Below are positions 9,622 through 19,962 of a DNA stretch of 64,000 nucleotides, one piece after another. Source of the stretch: SAR116 cluster bacterium AG-325-F22 (GTDB taxonomy: Bacteria > Pseudomonadota > Alphaproteobacteria > Puniceispirillales > Marisalimonadaceae). The stretch covers positions 53,625-117,624 of the forward strand of contig QBYJ01000001.1 in assembly GCA_003282885.1 (NCBI GenBank), in the 5' to 3' direction. Below the pieces are notes generated by a model. That model was given only the letters and a program-made list of their open reading frames with translations. It searched no databases and was not told the DNA's origin. Within the stretch, counting starts at the first letter, position 1. Each line of letters starts with the position of its first letter. The position numbers and the translations under genes were made by a program.

Positions 9622-10890
9622 TTATAATGAATTATTAATTTCTTTTGACTTTTTTTCGTGAACTAAAAGAGGTTTACTACCCTTTAATACTACATCTTCA
9701 TTTATAACAACTTCATCAATGCCTGGTTCTGAAGGAAGTTCAAACATTGTATCCATTAAAATATTTTCAATAATTGATCGTAATCCTCTTGCTCCAGTCT
9801 TAAGACTTATAGCTTTTTGCGCTACAGCTTTGAGGGCATTCTCTCTAAATTCAAGTTTAGTATTTTCCATTTCAAAGAGTTTTTGATATTGTTTAACAAG
9901 AGCATTTTTTGGTTTTGTTAGAATTGTTACTAAAGCATCTTCATCAAGATCTTCAAGAGTTGCTAAAACAGGTAAACGTCCAATAAATTCTGGAATAAGT
10001 CCATATTTAACCAAATCTCCAGGTTCTACATCTTTTAGAACATCGGAACCAGTAATATCTTGTGAATTAACAATTTCTGCTCCAAAACCAATTGAAGATC
10101 CTTTGTTTCTATTAGCAATTAACTTGTCTAAACCTGCAAAAGCTCCACCACATATAAAAAGTATATTAGTTGTATCTACTTGAAGAAACTCTTGTTGAGG
10201 ATGTTTTCTCCCACCTTGTGGAGGTACAGCTGCTATCGTGCCTTCCATGATTTTAAGTAAAGCCTGCTGTACGCCTTCCCCACTTACATCACGTGTTATA
10301 GAGGGATTTTCTGATTTTCTTGAAATTTTGTCAACTTCATCAATGTATACAATACCTTTTTGAGCTCTCTCAACATTATAGTCTGATGCCTGAAGTAATT
10401 TTAAAATTATATTTTCAACATCCTCACCAACGTAGCCAGCTTCAGTAAGTGTTGTTGCATCAGCCATAGTGAATGGCACATCAAGAATTTTAGCTAAAGT
10501 TTGAGCAAGCAGAGTTTTTCCACAACCTGTTGGTCCAACTAGAAGAATATTTGATTTAGAAATTTCAATATCATTCATGTCTAAAGTATTTGTTAATCTT
10601 TTATAGTGATTATGAACAGCAACGGACAAAACTTTTTTAGCTTTTCTTTGTCCAATTACATAATCATCTAATATTTTACAAATTTCAGTTGGCGAGGGTA
10701 TTCCGTCTTTATTTTTAGTTATTGAGGTTTGATGTTCTTCTTTAATTATGTCCATACATAATTCAACACATTCGTCACATATGAAGACTGTAGGTCCAGC
10801 AATTAATTTTTTAACTTCGTGCTGACTTTTTCCACAAAATGAACAATATAAAGTTGTTTTATTTTTACTTTCATTTTTTTGTTCATCCAT
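9622..10890 (-). CDS. clpX: ATP-dependent Clp protease ATP-binding subunit ClpX
   Basis: Zinc-finger [12 protein letters not shown]...[32 protein letters not shown]. Confidence 0.98.
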   Translation of the reverse strand: MDEQKNESKNKTTLYCSFCGKSQHEVKKLIAGPTVFICDECVELCMDIIKEEHQTSITKNKDGIPSPTEICKILDDYVIGQRKAKKVLSVAVHNHYKRLTNTLDMNDIEISKSNILLVGPTGCGKTLLAQTLAKILDVPFTMADATTLTEAGYVGEDVENIILKLLQASDYNVERAQKGIVYIDEVDKISRKSENPSITRDVSGEGVQQALLKIMEGTIAAVPPQGGRKHPQQEFLQVDTTNILFICGGAFAGLDKLIANRNKGSSIGFGAEIVNSQDITGSDVLKDVEPGDLVKYGLIPEFIGRLPVLATLEDLDEDALVTILTKPKNALVKQYQKLFEMENTKLEFRENALKAVAQKAISLKTGARGLRSIIENILMDTMFELPSEPGIDEVVINEDVVLKGSKPLLVHEKKSKEINNSL

Positions 10891-10973
10891 CTCATTACCT
10901 CACTTATTGATTTATCAGTCTATTATTCTATCCGTTTTGTTTAAAATGCAATATATAAAAACTTTTATTAGTT

Positions 10974-11612
10974 TTATTTAGCATTTGGTCTTTTATCAAC
11001 AACTTCATCTATCAAACCAAGTTTAAGAGCATTGTCAGGGGATAAAAATGTATCTCTATCCATTAAAGTCTCAATTTCTGCAATTTTCTTGCCAGAATGC
11101 TTGACATAAATACCATTTAATCTAGTCCTTAAGTTAATTATTTCTTTCGCGTGTATTTCTATATCGCTAGCTTGACCTTGAAACCCTCCTGATGGCTGAT
11201 GCGTCATTATCCTTGCATTAGGCAAAGAGTATCTTTTGTTTTTAGCACCTGCTGTAAGTAATAAAGAACCCATACTTGCTGCTTGCCCAATACATACAGT
11301 TGAGACGTCTGGTCTAATATATTCCATTGTGTCATATATAGATAATCCAGAAGTTACCACTCCACCTGGAGAATTAATATACATAGAAATATCTTTTTTT
11401 GGATTTTCAGCTTCTAGAAATAATAATTGGGCACATACTAATGAGGCAATATTATCATCAACTGGTCCAACAAGAAAAATTATTCTTTCTTTTAAGAGTC
11501 TAGAGTAAATATCATATGATCTTTCGCCTCTGCTTGTTTGCTCAACAACCATAGGAACAAGTGCGCTTTTTTCATTTATTGAAGAAAGTGAATTAGAAAA
11601 ATTTTCAAGCAT
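10974..11612 (-). CDS. clpP: ATP-dependent Clp protease proteolytic subunit ClpP
   Basis: [40 protein letters not shown]. Confidence 0.98.
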   Translation of the reverse strand: MLENFSNSLSSINEKSALVPMVVEQTSRGERSYDIYSRLLKERIIFLVGPVDDNIASLVCAQLLFLEAENPKKDISMYINSPGGVVTSGLSIYDTMEYIRPDVSTVCIGQAASMGSLLLTAGAKNKRYSLPNARIMTHQPSGGFQGQASDIEIHAKEIINLRTRLNGIYVKHSGKKIAEIETLMDRDTFLSPDNALKLGLIDEVVDKRPNAK

Positions 11613-11648
11613 AATTAATAAGGTCTCCTTTAAAAATTTTTAGTAGGG

Positions 11649-13100
11649 TCATGTTTGTAAGCTTTTTTTACTTACCTTTTTAGTTGGTTTCTTAAATTTA
11701 TTTTTTTCAACCACTTTGTTTGATTTTTTTGCTTTCTGTGCTTCTTTATTTAAATCAAGTTCTTCATCTTTGTAAAGTTCTTCAATAGAAACAATCTTTT
11801 CTTTTGTATTTGCTAACTCTAAAATAAAGTCAATAATTTTATCCTCAAAAATTGGCCCTGATAACTGTTGTTGAGAGTCAGGATTGTTTTTAAAAAAATC
11901 CATAACTTGTTTTTCTTGTCCGGGGTATTTTTGTATTTCTTTCATCATTGCATTTCTAGTGTCTTCTTCTTCCACTTTTATATTATTTTTTCTACCAATT
12001 TCGGATAAAAGAAGACCTAATCTGACTCTTCTTTTAGCAATTTCTTTAGCATCTTGCTTTTCTTCTTTTTTCATACCCTTATCAGGTTCAACATCTAGGT
12101 TTTCTTCATTGTCTTTAGAATGATTATCTGGTTTAGCGTTAGGGTTCATGGCTTTACATATATTGATGTATTCTTGTTTTTCCAAAGTTTCTGGAAGATC
12201 AAATGAAACGCTATCAGCTAATTTGTCTAGAATTTGTCTTTTAGACTTTTCTCTACTTGCTTGATCGTGTTGTTTATTCATTTGATCAGAAACAGCTGAT
12301 TTTAAAGATTTTAAATCTTCCATACCTAAAGTCTTGGCAAATTCGTCGTTAATGACCAAATCAGTATCTTCTTTAATTTCGTTTATAGTTGTCTCAAAAA
12401 TAGCTTTTTTCCCCGCTAAATTTTTTGCTTGGTAATCATCTGGAAAAGTAACATTCACATCCACTTTTTTTCCAACTTTGTATCCTATTAAGCCTTCTTC
12501 AAAACCTGGAATAAAAGAATTAGATCCAAGTTTTAGGTTATGACCTTTAGCTTCTCCTCCTTCAAAAGGAATTCCATTAACTTTTCCCAAAAAATCAATT
12601 ACAACTGTATCACCTTTTTTTGAAGGTCTATCTTTTTCAATCGTTTTAGTTCCAATATTTTCTTTTGCTATTTTTTCAACAGCATCATTAATCTCTTTGT
12701 CGGTAATTTTGACTGTTAGTTTAGTAATCTCTAGATTTGATAGGTCTGGAATTTCAAATTCAGGCATTATTTCAACCAAAAGTTTTGCCTTTAGATCCTC
12801 TCCTTCTTCAAATGACGTTATTTCTATTTTAGGTTGTGATGAAGGTGTAAGATTGTTTTTCTCCATTGTATCTTTGGTCGCATTATCTACAGATTCTCTA
12901 ATAACCTCACCTAAGACTTGTTTACCAAATCTATTTTTTACAACTGATACTGGGACTTTGCCTGGTCTAAATCCAGGTAGATTTGCCTCTTTAGCAATGT
13001 TAGCAAGTTTTTTGTTGACTAAATTGTTTATCTCAGAATTACTAATGACAACTTCAAATTCGCGTTTAAGACCTTCAGATAAAGTTTGTGTAATAGCCAT
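11649..13100 (-). CDS. tig: Trigger factor
   Basis: MAITQTLSEGLKREFEVVI...LPGFRPGKVPVSVVKNRFGK; FKBP domain. Track start (13274) reads through tRNA-Leu; the real ATG is at 13100. Confidence 0.95.
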   Translation of the reverse strand: MAITQTLSEGLKREFEVVISNSEINNLVNKKLANIAKEANLPGFRPGKVPVSVVKNRFGKQVLGEVIRESVDNATKDTMEKNNLTPSSQPKIEITSFEEGEDLKAKLLVEIMPEFEIPDLSNLEITKLTVKITDKEINDAVEKIAKENIGTKTIEKDRPSKKGDTVVIDFLGKVNGIPFEGGEAKGHNLKLGSNSFIPGFEEGLIGYKVGKKVDVNVTFPDDYQAKNLAGKKAIFETTINEIKEDTDLVINDEFAKTLGMEDLKSLKSAVSDQMNKQHDQASREKSKRQILDKLADSVSFDLPETLEKQEYINICKAMNPNAKPDNHSKDNEENLDVEPDKGMKKEEKQDAKEIAKRRVRLGLLLSEIGRKNNIKVEEEDTRNAMMKEIQKYPGQEKQVMDFFKNNPDSQQQLSGPIFEDKIIDFILELANTKEKIVSIEELYKDEELDLNKEAQKAKKSNKVVEKNKFKKPTKKVSKKSLQT

Positions 13101-13138
13101 ATCAGTATCAAACTCCTTATATAATAAAATTTTAATTT

Positions 13139-13223
13139 TGGTGCGGGCGAAGGGACTTGAACCCCCACACCTTTCGATACAAGAACCTAAATCTTGCGCG
13201 TCTACCAGTTCCGCCACGCCCGC
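13139..13223 (-). tRNA. tRNA-Leu (UAG), CCA encoded
   Basis: Reverse complement GCGGGCGTGGCGGAACTGGTAGACGCGCAAGATTTAGGTTCTTG...GGTTCAAGTCCCTTCGCCCGCACCA; class II variable arm. Confidence 0.95.
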
Positions 13224-13304
13224 AAAAAACGTTATTGTTTTATTTAAAACAATTGCTAACTTAGGAATGAACAAAGGTCAAGTTAGAATAATTAGAAATT
13301 AAGT

Positions 13305-13382
13305 TGGGGCGAGTGACCGGCTTCGAACCGGCGACCTCAGGTACCACAAACCCGCGCTCTAACCAACTGAGCTACACCCGCC
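13305..13382 (-). tRNA. tRNA-His (GUG), with encoded G-1, C73 and CCA
   Basis: Reverse complement GGCGGGTGTAGCTCAGTTGGTTAGAGCGCGGGTTTGTGGTACCTGAGGTCGCCGGTTCGAAGCCGGTCACTCGCCCCA; loop TTGTGGT. Confidence 0.95.
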
Positions 13383-13481
13383 ATATAAATTAAATAATTA
13401 TTTAAAAAGATAAAAATAGTTTATTTAATTTAATGAATGTATAAGTATTTAATATTATTTAAATAATCAAGGTTTTATTAA

Positions 13482-14654
13482 ATGAAGAATTTTTATAATA
13501 TGGCCACTAGAAATAATAATCTTGGCACAGAAACAGCTTTCACAGTTTTGGCAAAAGCCAATAAATTAGCTTCGGAAGGTAAAAATATTATAAATCTAGG
13601 TATTGGTCAGCCAGACTTTCAAACACCAGAGCACATAGTAGAAGCAGGAATAAAAGCCCTTAAAGATGGGCATCACGGATATACACAATCAATTGGAATG
13701 CCTATATTAAGAGAGGCTGTGTCGGATGATATTAATAGGAGGCATAATGTAAAAATTTCTCCTGACAATATTATAATTGTACCCGGTGGGAAAGTCATAA
13801 TATTTTTCTCTGCTATGTTAATGGGAGAAAAAAATAAGGAAATTTTGTACCCTAATCCAGGGTTTCCAATTTATGAATCAGCAATTAATTATTCTGGTGC
13901 TAAGGCAATTCCCTATGAATTAAGTGAAAATAAAGGATTTTCTTTTTCAGCTGATGATATTCTTAAAAAAATCACTCAAAATACAACTCTTATTATAATC
14001 AATAGTCCAGCAAATCCAACAGGGGGCGTTGTTCCAAAGTTTGAACTTGAAAAACTTGCTAAGGGATTAGAAAAATTTCCTAATATAGTGTTAATGAGTG
14101 ATGAGATTTATGATCAATTCTGTTTTGGAGATAACAAATTTACATCAATGCTAGAATTTTCTGAAATAAGAGATAGACTTATAATTCTGAATGGATGGTC
14201 TAAAACTTACGCAATGACTGGATGGCGCCTTGGTTATGGAATATTTCCAAAAAAGCTTTATGAAGTTGCTGAAAAATTAGCTGTAAATATACATTCATGT
14301 GTAAATGCTTGTGCTCAATATGCTGCAATAGAAGCCCTAAATGGACCCCAAGATTGCGTTGAAGAAATGAATCAAACTTTCAAAAAAAGAGCGATTTTAA
14401 TGTTCTCAAAATTAAATGAAGTTAAAGGATTTAATTGTCAAAAACCAAATGGAGCCTTTTATTGTTTCCCTAACATTAGAGGAACTAATAAAAGTTCAAT
14501 TGAAATTCAAAATTTACTACTTGATAAAATTGGAGTAGCAACTGTAGCTGGTACTTCATTTGGCAAATTTGGTGAAGGTTTTATTAGATTGTCTTGCGCC
14601 AATTCTGACGACGCAATTGAAGAAGCAATATCAAGAATAAAGAGTATTTTTTAA
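13482..14654 (+). CDS. Class I/II PLP-dependent aminotransferase
   Basis: INLGIGQPDFQTPEHI, NSPANPTGGV, LNGWSKTYAMTGWRLGY (PLP lysine). Confidence 0.9.
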   Translation: MKNFYNMATRNNNLGTETAFTVLAKANKLASEGKNIINLGIGQPDFQTPEHIVEAGIKALKDGHHGYTQSIGMPILREAVSDDINRRHNVKISPDNIIIVPGGKVIIFFSAMLMGEKNKEILYPNPGFPIYESAINYSGAKAIPYELSENKGFSFSADDILKKITQNTTLIIINSPANPTGGVVPKFELEKLAKGLEKFPNIVLMSDEIYDQFCFGDNKFTSMLEFSEIRDRLIILNGWSKTYAMTGWRLGYGIFPKKLYEVAEKLAVNIHSCVNACAQYAAIEALNGPQDCVEEMNQTFKKRAILMFSKLNEVKGFNCQKPNGAFYCFPNIRGTNKSSIEIQNLLLDKIGVATVAGTSFGKFGEGFIRLSCANSDDAIEEAISRIKSIF

Positions 14655-14755
14655 AAATTAATGCCTAATTTTTAATCATAATTTTTAATATTTTTAAACA
14701 ATTTAAATACAATTTTGATAAAAGTTATTTTAAATATAATTAATAGTAAAAATAG

Positions 14756-15103
<348 letters not shown>

Positions 15104-15121
15104 ACATATATGGAGTTAACT

Positions 15122-16531
15122 ATGTCAGATGCAAAATCTATTATGAACATTATAAAGGAAAAAGAAATACAGTTTGTAGATCTTCGATTTACTGACCCTA
15201 GAGGTAAAATGCAACATTTATCTCAACACGTTAGTACAATTGATGAGAAATCTCTAGCCGAAGGTTTCATGTTTGATGGTTCGTCTATTGCTGGTTGGAA
15301 AGCTATAAATGAATCTGATATGAAATTAATGCCCGATTGTACAAGAGGAATTGTCGATCCTTTTTTCTCACAACCTACTTTATCAATTTTCTGCGATGTT
15401 TTAGATCCTATATCTGGCAAACCATACGAAAGAGATCCTAGGTCTACTGCTAAACAAGCTTTGGAGTATATGGATTCTATAGGGGTTGGGGATACCGCTT
15501 ATTTCGGTCCTGAACCAGAGTTTTTTGTTTTTGATGACGTGAAATTTGAAGCCGAAATGAATTCTTCATTTTACAAAATCGATTCATCAGAAGGTCCATA
15601 TAATTCTGGTAAAAATTTTGAAGAAGGTAACATGGGACATAGACCAGGTATTAAAGGTGGATACTTTCCTGTTCCTCCAGTCGATTCTGCTCAAGACTTA
15701 AGAAGTGAGATGGTTCTATCATTAGTTGATATGGGAGTGCCAATGGAAAAACATCACCATGAGGTAGCTCCATCACAACATGAACTAGGTATGATGTTTG
15801 GAACTTTAATTGAAACAGCAGATAATGTTCAGCTTTATAAGTATGCGGTGCATAACGTTGCTCATTCTTTTGGGCAAACAGCGACTTTTATGCCTAAACC
15901 CGTTGCGGGCGACAATGGCACAGGTATGCATACACACCAATCAATATGGAAGGATGGGAAACCAATGTTTGCAGGTGATAAATATGCTCAATTATCACAA
16001 ACTTGCTTACATTACATAGGTGGTATCATAAAACACGCAAAAGCCATTAACGCTTTTACAAATCCTTCTACAAATTCCTACAAAAGATTAATACCTGGGT
16101 TTGAGGCTCCCGTAATTTTAGCATATTCAGCTAGAAATCGTTCTGCTTCATGTCGTATTCCTTTTACAGATAGTCCAAATGGAAAAAGAGTTGAAGTTAG
16201 ATTTCCTGACGCAACTGCTAACCCTTACCTTGCTTTTTCTGCCATGCTCATGGCTGGATTAGACGGAATACAAAATAAAATAAATCCTGGGGAAGCTATG
16301 GATCAAGATTTATATGAACTTCCAGCCAGTGAACTCACAAATATTCCTACAGTTTGCGGTTCATTAAGGGAAGCTCTTGATTCTCTAGCTAATGATATGT
16401 CTTTTTTAACTAAAGGCAATGTTTTTACAAAAGATCAAATTGAAGCATATATTGAATTAAAAATGGAAGAAGTTGTTCAATTTGAACATGCTCCTCATCC
16501 AGTCGAATTCAAAATGTATTATTCAAGTTAA
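15122..16531 (+). CDS. glnA: Glutamine synthetase type I
   Basis: [56 protein letters not shown]. Confidence 0.97.
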   Translation: MSDAKSIMNIIKEKEIQFVDLRFTDPRGKMQHLSQHVSTIDEKSLAEGFMFDGSSIAGWKAINESDMKLMPDCTRGIVDPFFSQPTLSIFCDVLDPISGKPYERDPRSTAKQALEYMDSIGVGDTAYFGPEPEFFVFDDVKFEAEMNSSFYKIDSSEGPYNSGKNFEEGNMGHRPGIKGGYFPVPPVDSAQDLRSEMVLSLVDMGVPMEKHHHEVAPSQHELGMMFGTLIETADNVQLYKYAVHNVAHSFGQTATFMPKPVAGDNGTGMHTHQSIWKDGKPMFAGDKYAQLSQTCLHYIGGIIKHAKAINAFTNPSTNSYKRLIPGFEAPVILAYSARNRSASCRIPFTDSPNGKRVEVRFPDATANPYLAFSAMLMAGLDGIQNKINPGEAMDQDLYELPASELTNIPTVCGSLREALDSLANDMSFLTKGNVFTKDQIEAYIELKMEEVVQFEHAPHPVEFKMYYSS

Positions 16532-16533
16532 TA

Positions 16534-16563
16534 AAAAAAACCTTATCTTCATAAGGTTTTTTT
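16534..16563 (+). terminator. Rho-independent terminator after glnA
   Basis: AAAAAAACCTTAT-CTTC-ATAAGGTTTTTTT directly after the glnA stop. Confidence 0.9.
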
Positions 16564-16636
16564 ATTTCAAAACAAGTAAGAAATTGGTAGATATTATAAC
16601 ACTACTTTTAAACTTTCCTGTGTGTTGTAACTACAT

Positions 16637-18598
16637 ATGAATAAAACACTACTTAATAATGATTATAATGCTGCAGAAATTGAGGTTTTAGAAGGTCTCG
16701 AACCTGTAAGACATAGACCTGCAATGTATATAGGTGGTGTAGATAACAATGCTTTGCATCACTTAGCAATTGAAATAATTGATAACAGCATGGATGAAGT
16801 TGTCGCAAAACATGCAACAATTATAAATGTTCAACTTTCTGTTGATAATACTATTTCTATTTCAGACAATGGCAGAGGTATACCAATTGATAGTCATCCA
16901 AAGTTTAAAAACAAATCAGCATTAGAAATTATAATGACAACACTGCATGCAGGAGGAAAGTTTTCAAATAAAAATTATATAACATCCGGAGGTCTTCATG
17001 GAGTTGGAGCATCAGTTGTTAATGCTCTTTCTTCTTTTTTAAAAGTTCAGGTAACTCGCAAAGGTATTATTTATGAACAACAATTTTCAAAGGGTTTTCC
17101 TACAACAAAACTCAATAAAATAGGATCAACAAAAAAATCTAATGGTACTTCCATTTCATTTAAACCAGACACAAGTATATTTGGTGAAAATAATTTATTT
17201 AACCCTGACAAGCTCTTTAAAATCTTGGAATATAAAGCTTATCTTTTTGGTGGTGTTAAAATAAATTGGGAATGTGAATCAATTTTGATTAAAGAAAATA
17301 GCAAAACACCAAATTTTAAAAGTATATGTTATAAGAATGGTATAATTGATTATATTCAATATAAAACTTTAACAATTCCGATGTTTTCTTCATCTACTTT
17401 TAACGGAAACGTAAAAATCGAAGATGAAAATGTAGAATGGGTAATTGTTTGGCTTACAAAAAGTGAAACCAGTTTTATAGAAACTTTCTGTAATACTGTT
17501 CCAACACCTCTTGGTGGCAGTCATGAATTGGGATTTAGACATGCTTTAACAAAAGGTATAAGAAATTTTGCGGATATTAAGGGATTTAAAAAAGCTAATG
17601 AGCTCATTTATGATGATCTAATACATTCAACTGGTTCTATTTTATCAATTTTTATAAAGGATCCTCAATTTCAAGGACAGACAAAAGAAAAACTCGTAAA
17701 TTCTTCAAGTACTAAACTTGTTGAAATTGCCATAAAAGATAGATTTGAAACTTGGTTATCAAGTAATCTTGCAATAGGTGAGGCAATATTAAACCGTACT
17801 ATTGATAATTATGAAGAAAGAAAACGAAAGAAAAAAGAAAAAGATATCTCTAGGAAAACAATATCCAAAAAAATCCGTTTGCCCGGAAAATTAGCTGATT
17901 GTACTAGTGATAAATTTGAAGAATCTGAACTTTTTATTGTAGAAGGTGATAGTGCCGGAGGGTCAGCCAAACAAGCACGTGAGAGAGTTACGCAAGCGGT
18001 ACTGCCGCTTAAGGGTAAAATATTAAATGTCGCAAGTGCATCAAGTGAAAAAATGTCTCAAAATCAAGAAATTAGTGACTTAAAACAAGCTATTGGATTG
18101 GAACAAATAAAATCAAATAATATTGAAAATCTAAGATATAATAAAATTATAATTATGACAGACGCAGACGTTGATGGAGCACATATTGCTGCTCTATTAT
18201 TAACTTTTTTTTATAATAACTTTCCTGAAATTATAGAAAAAGGCCACTTATATCTTGCCCAGCCTCCTCTGTATAGAATTACACATAATGGACAGTCTGA
18301 ATATGCCCAAACAGAAGAAAGGAAAAATGAAATTGTGAATAAAAACTTTTCTGGTAAGGGAATTGTAAGTCGCTTTAAAGGTTTAGGAGAAATGCCTCCA
18401 TCACAATTGAAAGAAACAACAATGTCTTCTAAAACAAGAAAACTTTTAAAAATCACCATACCTAAAAGAGATATTGATGAAGCTGATCAAAGAAGATCAG
18501 TTGATGAGTTAGTAAATATACTGATGGGGAAAAAACCAGAACTTAGATTCAAATACATTAAAGAAAATGCAAATTTAGTAAATAATTTTGACATCTAA
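16637..18598 (+). CDS. parE: DNA topoisomerase IV subunit B
   Basis: GHKL ATPase (EIIDNSMDEVVAKHA, SDNGRGIPID, SGGLHGVGASVVNALS), TOPRIM EGDSAGGSAKQAR, DADVDGAHI. Confidence 0.93.
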   Translation: MNKTLLNNDYNAAEIEVLEGLEPVRHRPAMYIGGVDNNALHHLAIEIIDNSMDEVVAKHATIINVQLSVDNTISISDNGRGIPIDSHPKFKNKSALEIIMTTLHAGGKFSNKNYITSGGLHGVGASVVNALSSFLKVQVTRKGIIYEQQFSKGFPTTKLNKIGSTKKSNGTSISFKPDTSIFGENNLFNPDKLFKILEYKAYLFGGVKINWECESILIKENSKTPNFKSICYKNGIIDYIQYKTLTIPMFSSSTFNGNVKIEDENVEWVIVWLTKSETSFIETFCNTVPTPLGGSHELGFRHALTKGIRNFADIKGFKKANELIYDDLIHSTGSILSIFIKDPQFQGQTKEKLVNSSSTKLVEIAIKDRFETWLSSNLAIGEAILNRTIDNYEERKRKKKEKDISRKTISKKIRLPGKLADCTSDKFEESELFIVEGDSAGGSAKQARERVTQAVLPLKGKILNVASASSEKMSQNQEISDLKQAIGLEQIKSNNIENLRYNKIIIMTDADVDGAHIAALLLTFFYNNFPEIIEKGHLYLAQPPLYRITHNGQSEYAQTEERKNEIVNKNFSGKGIVSRFKGLGEMPPSQLKETTMSSKTRKLLKITIPKRDIDEADQRRSVDELVNILMGKKPELRFKYIKENANLVNNFDI

Positions 18599-18663
18599 AT
18601 AATTAGCTTACAGATAATTTAGTTTCACAATTAGTAAATTTAAGTAAATTAATTATAATTAAT

Positions 18664-19962
18664 ATGCAAGGAAAAGACGTGAATTTTGATGAACTAGGCT
18701 TATGCAAAGAAATTATATCTGCTATCAATGAAAAAGGTTATAAAAATCCTACAGAAATTCAAAAGAAAGCTATACCGCATATCTTAATGGGTAGAGACAT
18801 ATTAGGTTGCGCACAAACTGGGACTGGTAAAACCGGTTCTTTTGTCATGCCTTTAGCTGAAATGTTAAATTGCGGAAAGTCAAAGTCAAGAATGCCTAGG
18901 TCACTCATATTAGCCCCTACAAGAGAGTTAGCTATGCAAGTAGCTGAAGAGTTTAATTTTATCAATCAATTTCTTAAGCTTCAAATGGCATTGTTAATTG
19001 GTGGTGTCTCATTCACTGAGCAAGATAATAAATTAGGTAAAGGTGTTGATTTACTTATAGCAACCCCTGGTAGACTTTTAGATCATATGGAAAGAGGTAA
19101 AGTTATAATAAAGGACATAAAAATACTTATAATAGATGAAGCTGATCGAATGTTGGACATGGGTTTTATTCCCGATATAATGAAAATTAACAAATTATTA
19201 CCAAAAATCAGACAAACTTTATTTTTTTCCGCAACCCTATCTAATGAAATAATGAGTATTGGTAAAAATTTATTAATTAACCCAAAAGAAATAACAGTTC
19301 ACCCTTATTCATCAACCTCTTCGAATATAGATAGTTATTTTTTTCAAACTCATAATAAAAATAAATTGGATAGTCTTAAAACTTTACTAAATATTGATTC
19401 ATTTAAAAGCGCGGTAATTTTTTGTAATAAAAAAAATGATATTAATAAAGTAAATTCATTTTTAAAAAAAAATAATTATAGGACTGTTTGTCTTCATGGT
19501 GATATGGATCAAAGTTCAAGAACTAATTCTCTTCAAGAGTTTAAAAACAAGTCTGCTGATATTCTTGTTGCAACTGATGTTGCTGCAAGAGGAATTGACA
19601 TAAAAGATTTAAGTCATGTTTTTAATTATGACGTTCCAAAAAATCCTGAAGATTATGTTCATCGTATTGGAAGAACTGGAAGAGCTGGAAAAAAAGGTAA
19701 GGCATATACTATATTTGATGAAAATGACGAAAAAAACATTTTGTTGATAGAAAAACTAATAAAAAAGCAAATAAAAAAAATAAATCTAACAGATATAGAT
19801 TTTAAAAAACATAAACTTGATATAGAAAATCCTAAGTTAAAAATAAATTTAAATAAGAAAAACGTCAAACATAATCATAAATTTAAATTATTACCTGTTG
19901 AGAATTTTGTAAATTTCAAAGAAAGTGGTATAATTCCTGAATTTTTAACCAAAAAAAACTAA
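18664..19962 (+). CDS. DEAD-box ATP-dependent RNA helicase
   Basis: CAQTGTGKTGSF, PTRELAMQV, DEADRMLDMGF, SATLS, HRIGRTGRAGKKG. Confidence 0.95.
   Translation: MQGKDVNFDELGLCKEIISAINEKGYKNPTEIQKKAIPHILMGRDILGCAQTGTGKTGSFVMPLAEMLNCGKSKSRMPRSLILAPTRELAMQVAEEFNFINQFLKLQMALLIGGVSFTEQDNKLGKGVDLLIATPGRLLDHMERGKVIIKDIKILIIDEADRMLDMGFIPDIMKINKLLPKIRQTLFFSATLSNEIMSIGKNLLINPKEITVHPYSSTSSNIDSYFFQTHNKNKLDSLKTLLNIDSFKSAVIFCNKKNDINKVNSFLKKNNYRTVCLHGDMDQSSRTNSLQEFKNKSADILVATDVAARGIDIKDLSHVFNYDVPKNPEDYVHRIGRTGRAGKKGKAYTIFDENDEKNILLIEKLIKKQIKKINLTDIDFKKHKLDIENPKLKINLNKKNVKHNHKFKLLPVENFVNFKESGIIPEFLTKKN

Noticed and set aside
13101-13274. 58-aa N-terminal extension of trigger factor in the ORF track
   Set aside because: The extension (VAELVDAQDLGSCIERCGGSSPFARTK) is read-through of tRNA-Leu; the correct start is at 13100.
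12697-13302. 201-aa plus-strand ORF ending VRAKGLEPPHLSIQEPKSCASTSSATPAKN
   Set aside because: Antisense to tig, and the tail is the familiar translation of a tRNA-Leu gene; not a real protein.
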